A stretch of DNA of 64,000 bases from the NCBI GenBank assembly GCA_021300155.1, contig JAJTID010000004.1, forward strand, positions 1 through 64,000, read 5' to 3'. How positions within the stretch are numbered: the stretch's first letter is position 1; each line of letters opens with the position of its first letter. The position numbers and the translations under genes are program-made. This DNA is from Pirellula sp. (GTDB lineage Bacteria > Planctomycetota > Planctomycetia > Pirellulales > Pirellulaceae). A model generated the notes under the pieces. It made no database searches. It saw only the letters and a program-made list of their open reading frames with translations, and was not told the DNA's origin. Shown here in pieces: positions 14,571 through 23,721 of the stretch.

Positions 14571-16799
14571 CTAGGGTGAGACGCTCGACCAATCCTTTTT
14601 GCCTCGACTGGCTTCGATCGCGTCCAAAATCCGTCCCAGGAGAACTCGCGTTTCTGGCTCGTTCGGTCCTCGGTCGTTATACACATCGTACTGGGCATCC
14701 GCACTCTCGGAAGACATTAACAGCCCAAATTGACGGACAGACTGCACAAAAATCTGGCTGGCCTGCTCCCGTTCGGGCAATGAGAGTTCCTTATTGAGAG
14801 CTCGTAGGATCAGATCTTTTTGCAGAAGTGGCGTGTCGGCGAGGGGCGGAGTTAGTGTTGGGCGACGAGTCGCAATCAATCGTTGCGCAGCTTGATTGCG
14901 AAACTGAATTGCCAAATCTTTCCAGACAATTTGATCGGTTTCTTCGAGCGTTGGTGATTGCTGAATCAACCTGACTTGGCGAAGAATCTCCACCAAACCT
15001 TCGCCTTCGGGCGGAATGCTACCCAGCACAGTCCTCGGGTCTTTTTGCAAAAGTTCCAGTTCACGGTTGCTTAAGGAATCAGCAAGAACGGAGATAGGGG
15101 CAGTCGCTCCAGAAGGTGTGGCCCGAATACGTTGAGCGAGCTGCACCAAGTCCACTTCGAGTACTTGGGCAACGAGGTAGATCGAATCGATCGTTGTCCC
15201 TTTTTTGCAAGCTGGGATTAGCGTAGCCGCACTCGCATGCTCTTCGACTTCAAAGGAGTTCTCTTCCAATAGAGTTCGCATATGGGATCGCAAAGAACTG
15301 CTTCCGCCCACAATCAGAACTCGTCGACGAAGACTCAGTTTGGTCATTTCTTCCACGACTTGGTCCAAGCGGCTTCTTCCGCGAAAGCTGACCTGAGGAT
15401 TGCCGTTCGATTCTTCTAGTTGAATGTACTGCATCAATCCAGCGGCAGCGGCGTATCGGACTGGTGCGTACCCAGAGTTCAGGGCCGCCACCAAACGATC
15501 TTGTACGGGCAATGGCATCGGTTCGATGAATCGACCTATCCTCTGGATAACAACCGATTGAGCATACGCTAGATCGTAGGTTACGGCTGCGTCCCAAACC
15601 AAACACGCATATTCAAAGCGATCGAGTAGTGTCTCGAGGGATCCAGGATATTGTTCGTGGATGCCATGGACGGCATGGTGCTGCAGCTTGACCGCCATAG
15701 CAACGGCTGAGTCACGGTTCGTGGGTTGGCTGCTCAAGATCACATTGTCGGCCGCAGAAACAACAGACTCCCATTGCTGTTCGGCATTGCGGCATTCCAT
15801 CGAGCTTAGTGATCGACCGTCGTCAGATAGAATCCAACGAATTCCGGTATTCGCATCATCTTCCCATCGCACTTTGCGATATTCAGCAAGAGCCGTTTCG
15901 AGCTTTGCATTGCTTTGCTCGAATGCTGTGTTGGATGCGATTGCATTTCCAGTCGCCTGGATCCAAGCGTTTTTCAAGGAGACCCAGTTATCATCCTCGA
16001 GCTCGGATGAAAAGATCGCATGCAGATCCAAATTGTATTTTGGGTCTTTCGAGCCGACCGCGAGTATCAGCAAATTGAGTCGTGCATCTTTGTGCGGAGT
16101 TCGCATGGCGACTTTCCATGCATCCTTTGCCGGCTGATGGAGTTTCCCCAGCGCTTCGCACATGATGGGTGATGGCTGAACGGCGTCAGCAGACATCAGT
16201 TCGTTCAACATTGCAGCGATGCCGGGATAGCCTGCGGATTGGATCCCACGGAATCCAGCGATGCGAACGGCCTGACCCTGGCTTCGCATATTCGCAAGAT
16301 GTTTTCGAAGCGACTCCGGATTGATACGTTGTTGGTTCGCTAAATCAAGAATCTTTTTGGCTATTGCTTTGTCGGATGCTTCGAGTTGCGCCATAGCCCC
16401 CAAGAGAGACTGGAAGGTCTTGCCACCCACCTGATCGACCATCGTCGCTGCCGATCTCTCATCGATCCCGAGCTTGTCGATTGCCTTCAACCAACGACTC
16501 ACTTCTTCCCATCGCTTGACGCGTGCCATCAATTGAACCGCTCTTGCTAGGTCGGCATGACTTTTGGGAGGCCGCGCCAGCAATGACTTCACCACAGCGC
16601 TACGTTCAAAGACATCTCCATTCAAATCGGAGGCGTCAAGTTTGTTCGCACCACCCCCGGATGGTGACGCCATCTCGCTCAATGCATTCACATTGTCGCC
16701 CGGCGCGTCCCCGAACGGATCTTGGGCAACGGTAGGCGACGGTGAATTTATCCCACCGAAAAATAAAGCAACGATCGAGGAGATCCAAAGCAAACGCAT
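14571..16799 (-). CDS. Exported helical-repeat protein with degenerate receiver domain
   Basis: The ATG at 16799 begins a clear signal peptide (MRLLWISSIVALFFGGINSP... cleaved near TVAQ-DP); the longer ORF upstream is not plausible. The mature protein of about 716 residues starts with a low-complexity linker, then repeated alpha-helical segments of HEAT/TPR-like appearance. Residues about 493-609 (nucleotides about 14973-15323) resemble a response-regulator receiver: RRVLIVGGSSSLRSHMRTLL corresponds to the VLIVDDxxxxR strand, but both acidic residues are glycine and the phosphoacceptor position is not aspartate. Phosphorylation is therefore not expected. The function is unknown. It precedes a sigma-54 activator on the same strand. 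Confidence 0.7.
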   Translation of the reverse strand: MRLLWISSIVALFFGGINSPSPTVAQDPFGDAPGDNVNALSEMASPSGGGANKLDASDLNGDVFERSAVVKSLLARPPKSHADLARAVQLMARVKRWEEVSRWLKAIDKLGIDERSAATMVDQVGGKTFQSLLGAMAQLEASDKAIAKKILDLANQQRINPESLRKHLANMRSQGQAVRIAGFRGIQSAGYPGIAAMLNELMSADAVQPSPIMCEALGKLHQPAKDAWKVAMRTPHKDARLNLLILAVGSKDPKYNLDLHAIFSSELEDDNWVSLKNAWIQATGNAIASNTAFEQSNAKLETALAEYRKVRWEDDANTGIRWILSDDGRSLSSMECRNAEQQWESVVSAADNVILSSQPTNRDSAVAMAVKLQHHAVHGIHEQYPGSLETLLDRFEYACLVWDAAVTYDLAYAQSVVIQRIGRFIEPMPLPVQDRLVAALNSGYAPVRYAAAAGLMQYIQLEESNGNPQVSFRGRSRLDQVVEEMTKLSLRRRVLIVGGSSSLRSHMRTLLEENSFEVEEHASAATLIPACKKGTTIDSIYLVAQVLEVDLVQLAQRIRATPSGATAPISVLADSLSNRELELLQKDPRTVLGSIPPEGEGLVEILRQVRLIQQSPTLEETDQIVWKDLAIQFRNQAAQRLIATRRPTLTPPLADTPLLQKDLILRALNKELSLPEREQASQIFVQSVRQFGLLMSSESADAQYDVYNDRGPNEPETRVLLGRILDAIEASRGKKDWSSVSP

Positions 16800-17100
16800 A
16801 GTTGTTCCGACAAGATGACAGCCGACGAGGATCCGGTGACAAGGGCAACCTTCAAGTTTACCTCCCAACTTTCAAACTACCTCCTAAGTCCGGACAATTT
16901 TCTCAATTCTGGCGATGACTCGAACGGCAAATCGGTTGCACGAAAATGGACTCGGGACGGCCCAACCTAGCCCGTTTGGCAGAATAAACGAGAAATTCAT
17001 GAAAACCTCGCCCAAAACCGGAATATCCATCGCCCTGTATAGCAGTGCGATATCACTTTGATATAAATTTCAGGGAGGCTTTTAACAGGAGAGAAATAAC

Positions 17101-17358
17101 GTGGAAAGTGCAGGTAGTGCGGAAAAAACGTTTGTTCCTTTGGCCGGTTGGTTCCCGCTGGTGTTAGTTTCGGCAGGGGTGATCGTGACGCCGCTCCTTT
17201 TTGACCTGGGAGTATCTGGTACGGAGACACAATTCGGTTTCACCGTGGTCTTGATCGTGGAGAGAGCAGCCTGTCCTCAGATCGAGGTCCTGTTGTTGAA
17301 AGCACTCGAGGAAGCGGGGAGACAGTCTAAGCGAAAAGACGAATCGGAGAATAAATGA
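17101..17358 (+). CDS. Small membrane protein (85 aa), GTG start
   Basis: A GTG at 17101 is preceded at nine bases by AGGAG (17087-17091). The protein has one or two hydrophobic segments (WFPLVLVSAGVIVTPLLF and FGFTVVLIVE) and a strongly charged tail (RQSKRKDESENK). No family is recognised. The start codon and ribosome site are the main evidence that it is expressed. A perfect 11-bp hairpin spans its stop codon. Confidence 0.5.
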   Translation: MESAGSAEKTFVPLAGWFPLVLVSAGVIVTPLLFDLGVSGTETQFGFTVVLIVERAACPQIEVLLLKALEEAGRQSKRKDESENK

Positions 17359-17370
17359 ATCCGATTCGTC
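17338..17370. terminator. Hairpin spanning stop codon (possible terminator)
   Basis: GACGAATCGGA (17338-17348) and TCCGATTCGTC (17360-17370) form a perfect 11-bp stem with an 11-base loop containing the TGA stop. No T-run follows, so intrinsic termination is uncertain; it may protect or pause the transcript. Confidence 0.45.
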
Positions 17371-17474
17371 TGAGCTGCGGTTCGTGTTGCTGCGGAAAAA
17401 ATTAAGTTTCCGATCGCTTTCTTGCCTCTAGTCTTTGGACCTGCACCCAGTTGTACTTTTTCGCGGAATCGCGC

Positions 17475-18869
17475 ATGCTATCTGGCATGGAAGAGCTGTT
17501 TTCAAATTATTTACGTCTCCAGCCCCCAACTTGGGTATTCTTATCGACGTTTTTAACGATCGGCTTGTTCCTGATGTTTCACAGGTTTTGGTCCCTTCGA
17601 AACCTGGACATCGCCTTGATCTTATTGTTTACGCCTGGGATCATGCTTGTTTACGAAGGCAATCGATTGGCGGGCGCTTCGGTTTCGGTGGTAGGGGCCG
17701 TTGAATCGGTTCCGTCGCTTCATTCTACGAGTCCATCGTCGCTGTTATACGCTGGGTATTTCTGGCTGATTGTAATTGCCAGTTTGTTGGTCGTACGTTT
17801 GCTCTTGGACACCGTCATCGTACGGCGTCCGATGCTGGATCCTAATTTGAGTAGCGGAGGAATGCTTTTTTTGGGTTCCTCTATGCTTGCGTATTTGCTG
17901 GTTAACTTATCGGTAAGCAATCCGGCACCGGAAACGACGACATCGAATGGCGGGCCAGGCTATGTGTTGATGAAGACACTGCCGAGCATATCTACGGTGC
18001 CTCCAAAAGAAATCGCGGTCGCCGAGCCATCAGCCACTCCGATCCCGGTTGGCTTCCGATTGGTCGCAGCCCGAAGTATTGCGATAGGAGCTAATCTGAT
18101 GATTATCCTTTGCATGGTTTCCATCGGGTATTGGCACTTTGGTAACTTCAAGACGGGAGTCGGAGCAGCTACTCTCTATCTGTTGTTGCCCTATACGTTT
18201 TATATGACTGGACGCGTTGATCACGTATTACCGAGTGCGTTTCTTTTGTTGGCAATTCTTCTGTATCGACAGCCATTTGCCGCGGGTTTGTTTCTGGGGT
18301 TAGCAGCCGGGGTGGTGTATTACCCATTTTCTTTGTTGCCACTTTGGTGCAGCTTTTACTGGCAGCGAGGCATTCGCAGATTCACTCTGGGATTTACGAC
18401 ATCCATAGCCGCATTGATCATCGCCATGATCTTTCTTCATCCGAACGACATCCTTCAGCATTTGGGTTACATGTTTGGGATCAAACAGGTAGCGATGACT
18501 GGGATGGATGGAATTTGGGGGCTGGGTTGGTATCCGTTGATGCGAGTCCCGCTGATCTTGGTTTTCGTGTTGGTGAGCGTTTCTTTCGTGGTCTGGCCAG
18601 CTCAGAAAAGCTTAGCAACACTGATGAGTTGCTCGGGCGGGATCATGGCGGCGACCCAATGTTGGCATGGTTTTGGAGGCGGTTTGTATTTGGCGTGGTT
18701 TGTGCCTCTTGCACTGCTGACGATGTTTCGTCCTAACTTGGACTACTGTGTAGCCTTGGAGGTGGTTCGTCCGAGGCGCAAGCGTCCCGTGCGAGCTGAA
18801 GCTGTATCGATCAGCCTAGCTGCATTTAGCGGCTGGCGACGCGGTTTGTCTTTACAACGTAAAACTTAG
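17475..18869 (+). CDS. Polytopic membrane protein, unknown function
   Basis: This integral membrane protein of about 464 residues has roughly ten hydrophobic segments and a basic C-terminal tail (VRPRRKRPVRAE). Two central segments (LPYTFYMTGRVDHVLPSAFLLL and AGLFLGLAAGVVYYPFSLLPLW) are in the style of GT-C / DUF2029 mannosyltransferase-like proteins. I cannot name catalytic residues, so the resemblance is only structural. The start at 17475 is one of two close ATGs (17487 is the other). Its 3' end overlaps the opposite-strand gene by 44 bp. Confidence 0.65.
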   Translation: MLSGMEELFSNYLRLQPPTWVFLSTFLTIGLFLMFHRFWSLRNLDIALILLFTPGIMLVYEGNRLAGASVSVVGAVESVPSLHSTSPSSLLYAGYFWLIVIASLLVVRLLLDTVIVRRPMLDPNLSSGGMLFLGSSMLAYLLVNLSVSNPAPETTTSNGGPGYVLMKTLPSISTVPPKEIAVAEPSATPIPVGFRLVAARSIAIGANLMIILCMVSIGYWHFGNFKTGVGAATLYLLLPYTFYMTGRVDHVLPSAFLLLAILLYRQPFAAGLFLGLAAGVVYYPFSLLPLWCSFYWQRGIRRFTLGFTTSIAALIIAMIFLHPNDILQHLGYMFGIKQVAMTGMDGIWGLGWYPLMRVPLILVFVLVSVSFVVWPAQKSLATLMSCSGGIMAATQCWHGFGGGLYLAWFVPLALLTMFRPNLDYCVALEVVRPRRKRPVRAEAVSISLAAFSGWRRGLSLQRKT

Positions 18870-19809
18870 GATCATCGATGATCCAGTCGGTAGACCAATC
18901 TCGGCCGTTGTCTCCGTTGACTACGTTGTAGAAGAAAGATCGGACTTCTTCACAACGATAACCGTAAGGCATAGCTGTCGCGATATAGTCCTCTCGCGTT
19001 AGCTCTTCAGTACCGGGGCGGGCGAAGTAATGCACCAATCCATCAGGCGTAAACGATAGTCCCAGGGTCCACCATCCCATGGTCGAAATTTCTGGCCCCA
19101 TAAAGTCACCACCTGTTCTGTCCGCTCGCACGCGAAAGTGGGCGTACGGCACTTGCTTCCCGTTAACGTTTTTTACAGCGCGAAGAATGAAGAGGCCGGG
19201 CCAGTAGATTTCGTCTTTCTTCTCTTGAGAAGCGAATAAAAACTGCTTTTTGGTTTCCATAATTGTTGTCTCAACCGCCGCTCGGAAAGCGAAGTGAGGA
19301 CCGTTGCGCCGTTCCCACTCCTCCATCGGCGGCAAATAAACGCGAGTTGTCATGCTCGGGGATTGGGAAACCGGGACTGTCCCTCCGAGCCGATATTGGA
19401 CGTTGCAAATGAAGTCATCCTGGTGCATTTTGAAGCTGGCGACGCCAGGAATTCCGGTTTGAAGGGACTTCATCAGCAATGCCCCTTCGCTCCCCTCGAG
19501 CCCCCCCGAAGGAGTCGGAACGCGTTTGACAATGTCCGGATGGCCGCGTTTCGCTCCCTCGTACCAGCGTCCGTTGCTTGACTTTCCCATGGGCTGGCGC
19601 TGTTTTTCGTCAATATCTTCCGTGCTCTTAGGGTTATTGGGCGTGTAACCCCATGACTCGTCTTCAAAATCGTCACCCACCTGCGTAAGCTGGATTCCTG
19701 TGCCAGGAATCAGGATATTGGATGCGTTTTGAGCGTAGCAGTCCCCGAAAAAGCAGAGCCAAAGGCTCGCCGCAGTCCATGCAAATGTGTTTCGTATGAA
19801 ATAAAGCAT
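18826..19809 (-). CDS. Exported protein of unknown function
   Basis: The start at 19809 gives a signal peptide (MLYFIRNTFAWTAASLWLCF... ending near CYAQ). The mature protein of about 300 residues has many aromatic residues and a two-cysteine C-terminal region. Motifs such as GRWYEGAKRGHPDIV, GGLEGSEGALLMKSL and TMGWWTLGLSFTPDG suggest a beta-rich secreted domain. I recognise it as a type of planctomycete exported protein but cannot assign a function. It is convergent with the polytopic membrane protein. Confidence 0.6.
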   Translation of the reverse strand: MLYFIRNTFAWTAASLWLCFFGDCYAQNASNILIPGTGIQLTQVGDDFEDESWGYTPNNPKSTEDIDEKQRQPMGKSSNGRWYEGAKRGHPDIVKRVPTPSGGLEGSEGALLMKSLQTGIPGVASFKMHQDDFICNVQYRLGGTVPVSQSPSMTTRVYLPPMEEWERRNGPHFAFRAAVETTIMETKKQFLFASQEKKDEIYWPGLFILRAVKNVNGKQVPYAHFRVRADRTGGDFMGPEISTMGWWTLGLSFTPDGLVHYFARPGTEELTREDYIATAMPYGYRCEEVRSFFYNVVNGDNGRDWSTDWIIDDPKFYVVKTNRVASR

Positions 19810-20001
19810 TGCGATTGCCGAATGAGTCGATGAGAAACAAACCGTCCTATAACGCCGAATCTTCCTTTCTCGTATCGGACGGAAGAATCCGGACAATCGG
19901 CAATTTCGTTTGAGCTACCAAACTGGCCGCAAATTGCGTAAGTTAACGTGACTGTCCGGTGGGACAACTGGTGGCCGTTGCGACCAGGATACTCGTGTTT
20001 A

Positions 20002-21048
20002 ATGGCAGGAAAACCGTTGTCTCAATCCGATTCGAACCCGTCAAGCAGCTCGACTCCCAGCCAAGTTCAGCCCAGTCGTGTCGTAAGTCGATTAGGGGAG
20101 TCTGCAAAAGTTACTGCGATCCTAGCGATCATGGTGTTCGCCTTTTGGATGGTCAAAAAGAAGCTTGCGACGGGCGGAGTGACCTACGAAAAAGTTATCG
20201 AGTCGATCGGCAGTTTGCCATGGTACCACTTTGCAATCGCGCTCGCATTGACGGTGCTCAATTACGTTGTCTTAACAGGCTATGACTGGATCGCGGTGAG
20301 GCATCTTCGCAAGAAATTAGCGATCACCAAAATCATGGCGGGTGCAGTCGTAGGTTACGCGTGTGGCAATGTCTTGGGATGGTTGCTGGGAGGAAACGCA
20401 GTGCGATATCGCCTCTACTCGACTTGGGGGTTCTCGCTACTCGAGATCATCGCGTTTGTCTCGATATTGTCGATTACCTTTTGGCTTGGATTATTCTTGC
20501 TAGCTGGTATTGCATTCGTAGCACTACCTATCCACTTGCCAGAAGACATTATGGAGATGCTGGTTCTGAACCCCAAGGCATGGGGGTATATTTTCTTGTC
20601 GTGCGTAACTGGCTATCTGTTGTCATGCATTCTGATTCGCAAGCCCATTCGTTTTCGAGATTTCGAGGTAGCCCTTCCTCCCCTCAAATTATCGGTGATG
20701 CAATTGGTCGTGTCGGCCGGGGACTTTCTGCTGGCCACTACTGTGCTGTATAGTTTGATGCCACCCGACGTGATCGGTCCAGACAAGATCAACTTTTCGA
20801 CGGTATTGATTGCCTACTTGTCTGCTCAGATCGCGGCTGTCGTGTCGCACGTTCCCGGTGGCTTCGGCATTTTGGAATCGATCCTGTTGAGCTTTCTCCC
20901 CAGTGAAGCAAATACGGAAGTCTTCACTGCTGTTATACTTTTCCGCGCGATTTACTATTTTCTGCCGTTCTTGGTCGCGGGATTGATATTCCTCTACAAC
21001 GAATTTCGCGTCAGCAAGCGACCAGCCGAAATGCTTCATGGCAAATAG
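20002..21048 (+). CDS. Lysylphosphatidylglycerol synthase TM-region family protein
   Basis: After a hydrophilic N-terminus rich in Ser and Pro come about eight membrane segments. The pattern GYACGNVLGWLLGGNAVRYRLY and SHVPGGFGILESILL matches the UPF0104/MprF flippase-like family (PF03706). Family members move or modify lipids in the cytoplasmic membrane; in MprF this part flips lysyl-phosphatidylglycerol. No LPG-synthase catalytic domain is attached here, so only a flippase-like role is inferred. The start at 20002 avoids a non-conserved extension. Confidence 0.8.
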   Translation: MAGKPLSQSDSNPSSSSTPSQVQPSRVVSRLGESAKVTAILAIMVFAFWMVKKKLATGGVTYEKVIESIGSLPWYHFAIALALTVLNYVVLTGYDWIAVRHLRKKLAITKIMAGAVVGYACGNVLGWLLGGNAVRYRLYSTWGFSLLEIIAFVSILSITFWLGLFLLAGIAFVALPIHLPEDIMEMLVLNPKAWGYIFLSCVTGYLLSCILIRKPIRFRDFEVALPPLKLSVMQLVVSAGDFLLATTVLYSLMPPDVIGPDKINFSTVLIAYLSAQIAAVVSHVPGGFGILESILLSFLPSEANTEVFTAVILFRAIYYFLPFLVAGLIFLYNEFRVSKRPAEMLHGK

Positions 21049-21063
21049 CGGAATAATTGTATT

Positions 21064-22065
21064 ATGCTTCTGTCACCCATGAACGGCTCTTCGCCCAGTT
21101 GGCAAGAAGCAATGAAGTCAGCTGTGCGAGACTCGGCGACATTGATGCGTCTTCTCGGTTTGGACGCGAATCAAGTATCGCTGTCTTCCAAAGGTGAAGC
21201 TCAGTTTCCAGTCTTCGTACCCCTTCCCTACCTTGCACGTATTCGTCCAGGCGACCCGTTCGATCCGTTGCTGTTGCAAGTGATGCCGCAGTATGCCGAG
21301 TCGGTTGATGCAGTCGGTTTTGATACAGACCCCGTGGGCGACTTGGAAGTCGAGAAGACTCCAGGGCTGCTTCACAAGTATCATGGTCGCGTATTGATGG
21401 TGGTTAGCGGGAGTTGCGCGATCCATTGTCGATATTGTTTCCGACGTCACTTCCCGTACGAGCTTGCTCCGAAATCATTACAGCAATGGAAACCGACGTT
21501 TCGTTACATCGAAGAAGTTGATTCCATCCACGAAGTCATTCTCTCAGGGGGGGACCCATTGACACTGGTGGATACCACATTGCAAAGTATCGTGGAGCGG
21601 ATCGCATCAATCGATCACGTGCAACGATTGCGAGTGCATACTCGATTGCCTGTCGTGATCCCGCAACGAGTGACCGATACGCTATGTGAGATTTTCAGCT
21701 CGTCTAGGCTGGCAACTTGGGTTGTATTGCACATCAATCATGCAAGAGAGATCGACGGAGAAGTGGAGCAATCGATCTCGCGTTTGCGAAGTGCCGGCGC
21801 GACGTTGCTAAATCAAGCGGTATTGCTCCGAGGTGTCAACGATAACGTGGACGCACTTCACCAGCTTTTCGAAAAGTTAGTAGACTGCAATGTCGCCCCT
21901 TACTACCTGCACCAGCTGGATCGGGTGGCCGGCGGGGCTCATTTTGAAGTGCTACCTGAACTTGGTCGGCAATGGATCGCCGATCTCCGAAAACGGCTTC
22001 CGGGATATGCGATACCTTTGTTTGTCCAGGAAATCGCTGGCGAAGAGTCGAAGACAGCACTTTGA
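21064..22065 (+). CDS. epmB: EF-P beta-lysylation radical SAM enzyme EpmB (lysine 2,3-aminomutase-like)
   Basis: EpmB converts (S)-alpha-lysine to (R)-beta-lysine, which EpmA attaches to elongation factor P. The radical SAM site is the CxxxCxxC motif C118-AIH-C122-RY-C125 in GSCAIHCRYCFRRHFPYE. SGGDPL (SAM binding) and the short C-terminal end GEESKTAL, whose lysine aligns with the PLP lysine of the family, are present. The length of 333 residues fits EpmB rather than the longer KamA. It starts 15 bp after the preceding membrane protein, so the two are likely co-transcribed. EF-P and EpmA are not in the window. Confidence 0.88.
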   Translation: MLLSPMNGSSPSWQEAMKSAVRDSATLMRLLGLDANQVSLSSKGEAQFPVFVPLPYLARIRPGDPFDPLLLQVMPQYAESVDAVGFDTDPVGDLEVEKTPGLLHKYHGRVLMVVSGSCAIHCRYCFRRHFPYELAPKSLQQWKPTFRYIEEVDSIHEVILSGGDPLTLVDTTLQSIVERIASIDHVQRLRVHTRLPVVIPQRVTDTLCEIFSSSRLATWVVLHINHAREIDGEVEQSISRLRSAGATLLNQAVLLRGVNDNVDALHQLFEKLVDCNVAPYYLHQLDRVAGGAHFEVLPELGRQWIADLRKRLPGYAIPLFVQEIAGEESKTAL

Positions 22066-22240
22066 CGATTCGATTGGTTTTGCGGTTTCTTTGAGTGAAA
22101 GCGTTTCGCTTGGACTGGGAGTACCCCACCTTTTGAACCCGTCGGGAGATTATTTCTCTAATTGCTACCGGCTCTCGAATTGAGGTATACTGGAGAGCGT
22201 TCAGTGAAGAATCCCCTCCAACTTTACTACCCACCCTACT

Positions 22241-23662
22241 ATGTTCCGAAGAGATTTGTTCCGAAGAGACGTTCTCCAGCAGTCGGCATGCGGTTTTGGA
22301 GCGTTCGCTGCCGCATCTTTGTTCGCGGATTGGAGTCGCGGAGAGACCATCGGACAGCCGACGCGCCCCGTTACGGGACTTCATCACGCTGCCAAAGCCA
22401 AGCGTGTGATCTTCCTCTTTATGCAAGGCGGAGTGAGTCAGGTCGATTCGTTCGATCCGAAACCGTTGCTCGATAGTCGCGACGGTGAGATGATCAATTT
22501 CGACGACCCACGCGAAGTTGCGAACACGGGGACGATGGGAACCAAACAACGACTCATGAAGTCTCTGTGGAAGTTTCAGCAGTACGGCGAATCAGGCAAA
22601 TGGGTTTCGGACTTGTTTCCTCACATGGCCCGTCATGTTGACAAGATGGCGTTCATTCACAGTATGAACACAGAGGGTGTAGCGCATGGACCTGCGACCC
22701 TCTTTTTGCATTGTGGTACACAAAACTTTATTCGACCATCCGTGGGTTCATGGATTCACTATGGGCTCGGATCAGAAAACGAGAATCTACCTGGCTTCGT
22801 ATCGATCGCTCCATCGATCGGTAATGGCGGCCCTCGAAACTATGGCAATGCTTTTTTGCCAGCCCGTCATCAAGGGACTCCGATTGGCAAGTCGGGAAAT
22901 GATGAACTGACGATCGAACATCTTACGTCGAATGGATTCGATCGAAAGAAGATCGATGAGCTTCAACGGTTGAACCAGATTCAACGCAAACGCTGGTCCA
23001 CCAATGAAACAGAACTAGATGCGGTGATCGAATCCTATGAGCTCGCGTGGCGGATGCAAACCATTGCCCCTGACCTGTTAAACTTCGAGAGCGAATCTGA
23101 AGAAACACAAAAACTGTACGGACTCGACCAAAAGCAAACCGCTGGGTACGGTCGCAAGTGTTTACTAGCGAGACGACTGTGCGAAGCGGGCGTTCGATTT
23201 GTTCAAGTCAATTATGGCGATAACACGGCGAACCCAGCATGGGACCAACACAGCAATTTGCCGAAACACGAAGAGCATGCACGCGCTGTGGATTTGCCAA
23301 TCGCTGGTTTGCTCGAAGACTTATCTCGTCGCGGCCTATTAGATGACACGTTGGTATGGTGGGGGACTGAATTCGGTCGAGCTCCATACGCGCAAAAGAA
23401 TGGAACTGGACGGGATCATAACCCAGGCGGGTTCACGACATGGCTTGCGGGTGGCGGTGCTAAGCCTGGCATCAGTTATGGCGAGACAGACGAATTTGGA
23501 CAAATGGCCATTCGCAATAAAGTCCACATGCACGATCTTCATGCCACGATGTTACATCTGTTGGGAATCGACCACGAGCGATTGACGTTCCGTCATGCTG
23601 GCCGAGATTTCCGATTGACAGATGTCTATGGCAAAGTAATCAAGGACATTTTGGACGCTTAA
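22241..23662 (+). CDS. DUF1501 domain protein with twin-arginine leader
   Basis: This 473-residue protein of the DUF1501 family (sulfatase/alkaline-phosphatase-like fold) is expanded in planctomycetes. The leader FRRDVLQQSACGFGAFAAASLF is of Tat type. FLFMQGGVSQVDSFDPKP, VNYGDNTANPAWDQH, WGTEFGRAP and GRDHNPGGFTTW are hallmark segments. Family proteins usually sit beside a PSD1/DUF1549-DUF1553 cytochrome gene, and this pair is thought to act on unknown extracellular substrates. Here the only PSD1 gene in the window is 25 kb away. The start MFRRDLFRR is supported by the conserved Tat motif. Confidence 0.9.
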   Translation: MFRRDLFRRDVLQQSACGFGAFAAASLFADWSRGETIGQPTRPVTGLHHAAKAKRVIFLFMQGGVSQVDSFDPKPLLDSRDGEMINFDDPREVANTGTMGTKQRLMKSLWKFQQYGESGKWVSDLFPHMARHVDKMAFIHSMNTEGVAHGPATLFLHCGTQNFIRPSVGSWIHYGLGSENENLPGFVSIAPSIGNGGPRNYGNAFLPARHQGTPIGKSGNDELTIEHLTSNGFDRKKIDELQRLNQIQRKRWSTNETELDAVIESYELAWRMQTIAPDLLNFESESEETQKLYGLDQKQTAGYGRKCLLARRLCEAGVRFVQVNYGDNTANPAWDQHSNLPKHEEHARAVDLPIAGLLEDLSRRGLLDDTLVWWGTEFGRAPYAQKNGTGRDHNPGGFTTWLAGGGAKPGISYGETDEFGQMAIRNKVHMHDLHATMLHLLGIDHERLTFRHAGRDFRLTDVYGKVIKDILDA

Positions 23663-23721
23663 ATGATAGGTACATGCTTTGTTCTGTAACACAGCTGTCA
23701 CCTAGTTGGTCTGAGTTGACG

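Noticed and set aside
15661-16137. ORF of 158 codons opposite the exported repeat protein
   Set aside because: Antisense to a real coding region with no domain support.
22066-22240. Looked for a tRNA in the gap before the DUF1501 gene
   Set aside because: No cloverleaf arms could be formed around the short GAACCC-type segment.
21836-22549. Antisense ORF (237 codons) over epmB and DUF1501 genes
   Set aside because: It crosses the gap between two well-supported genes and has random-like composition.
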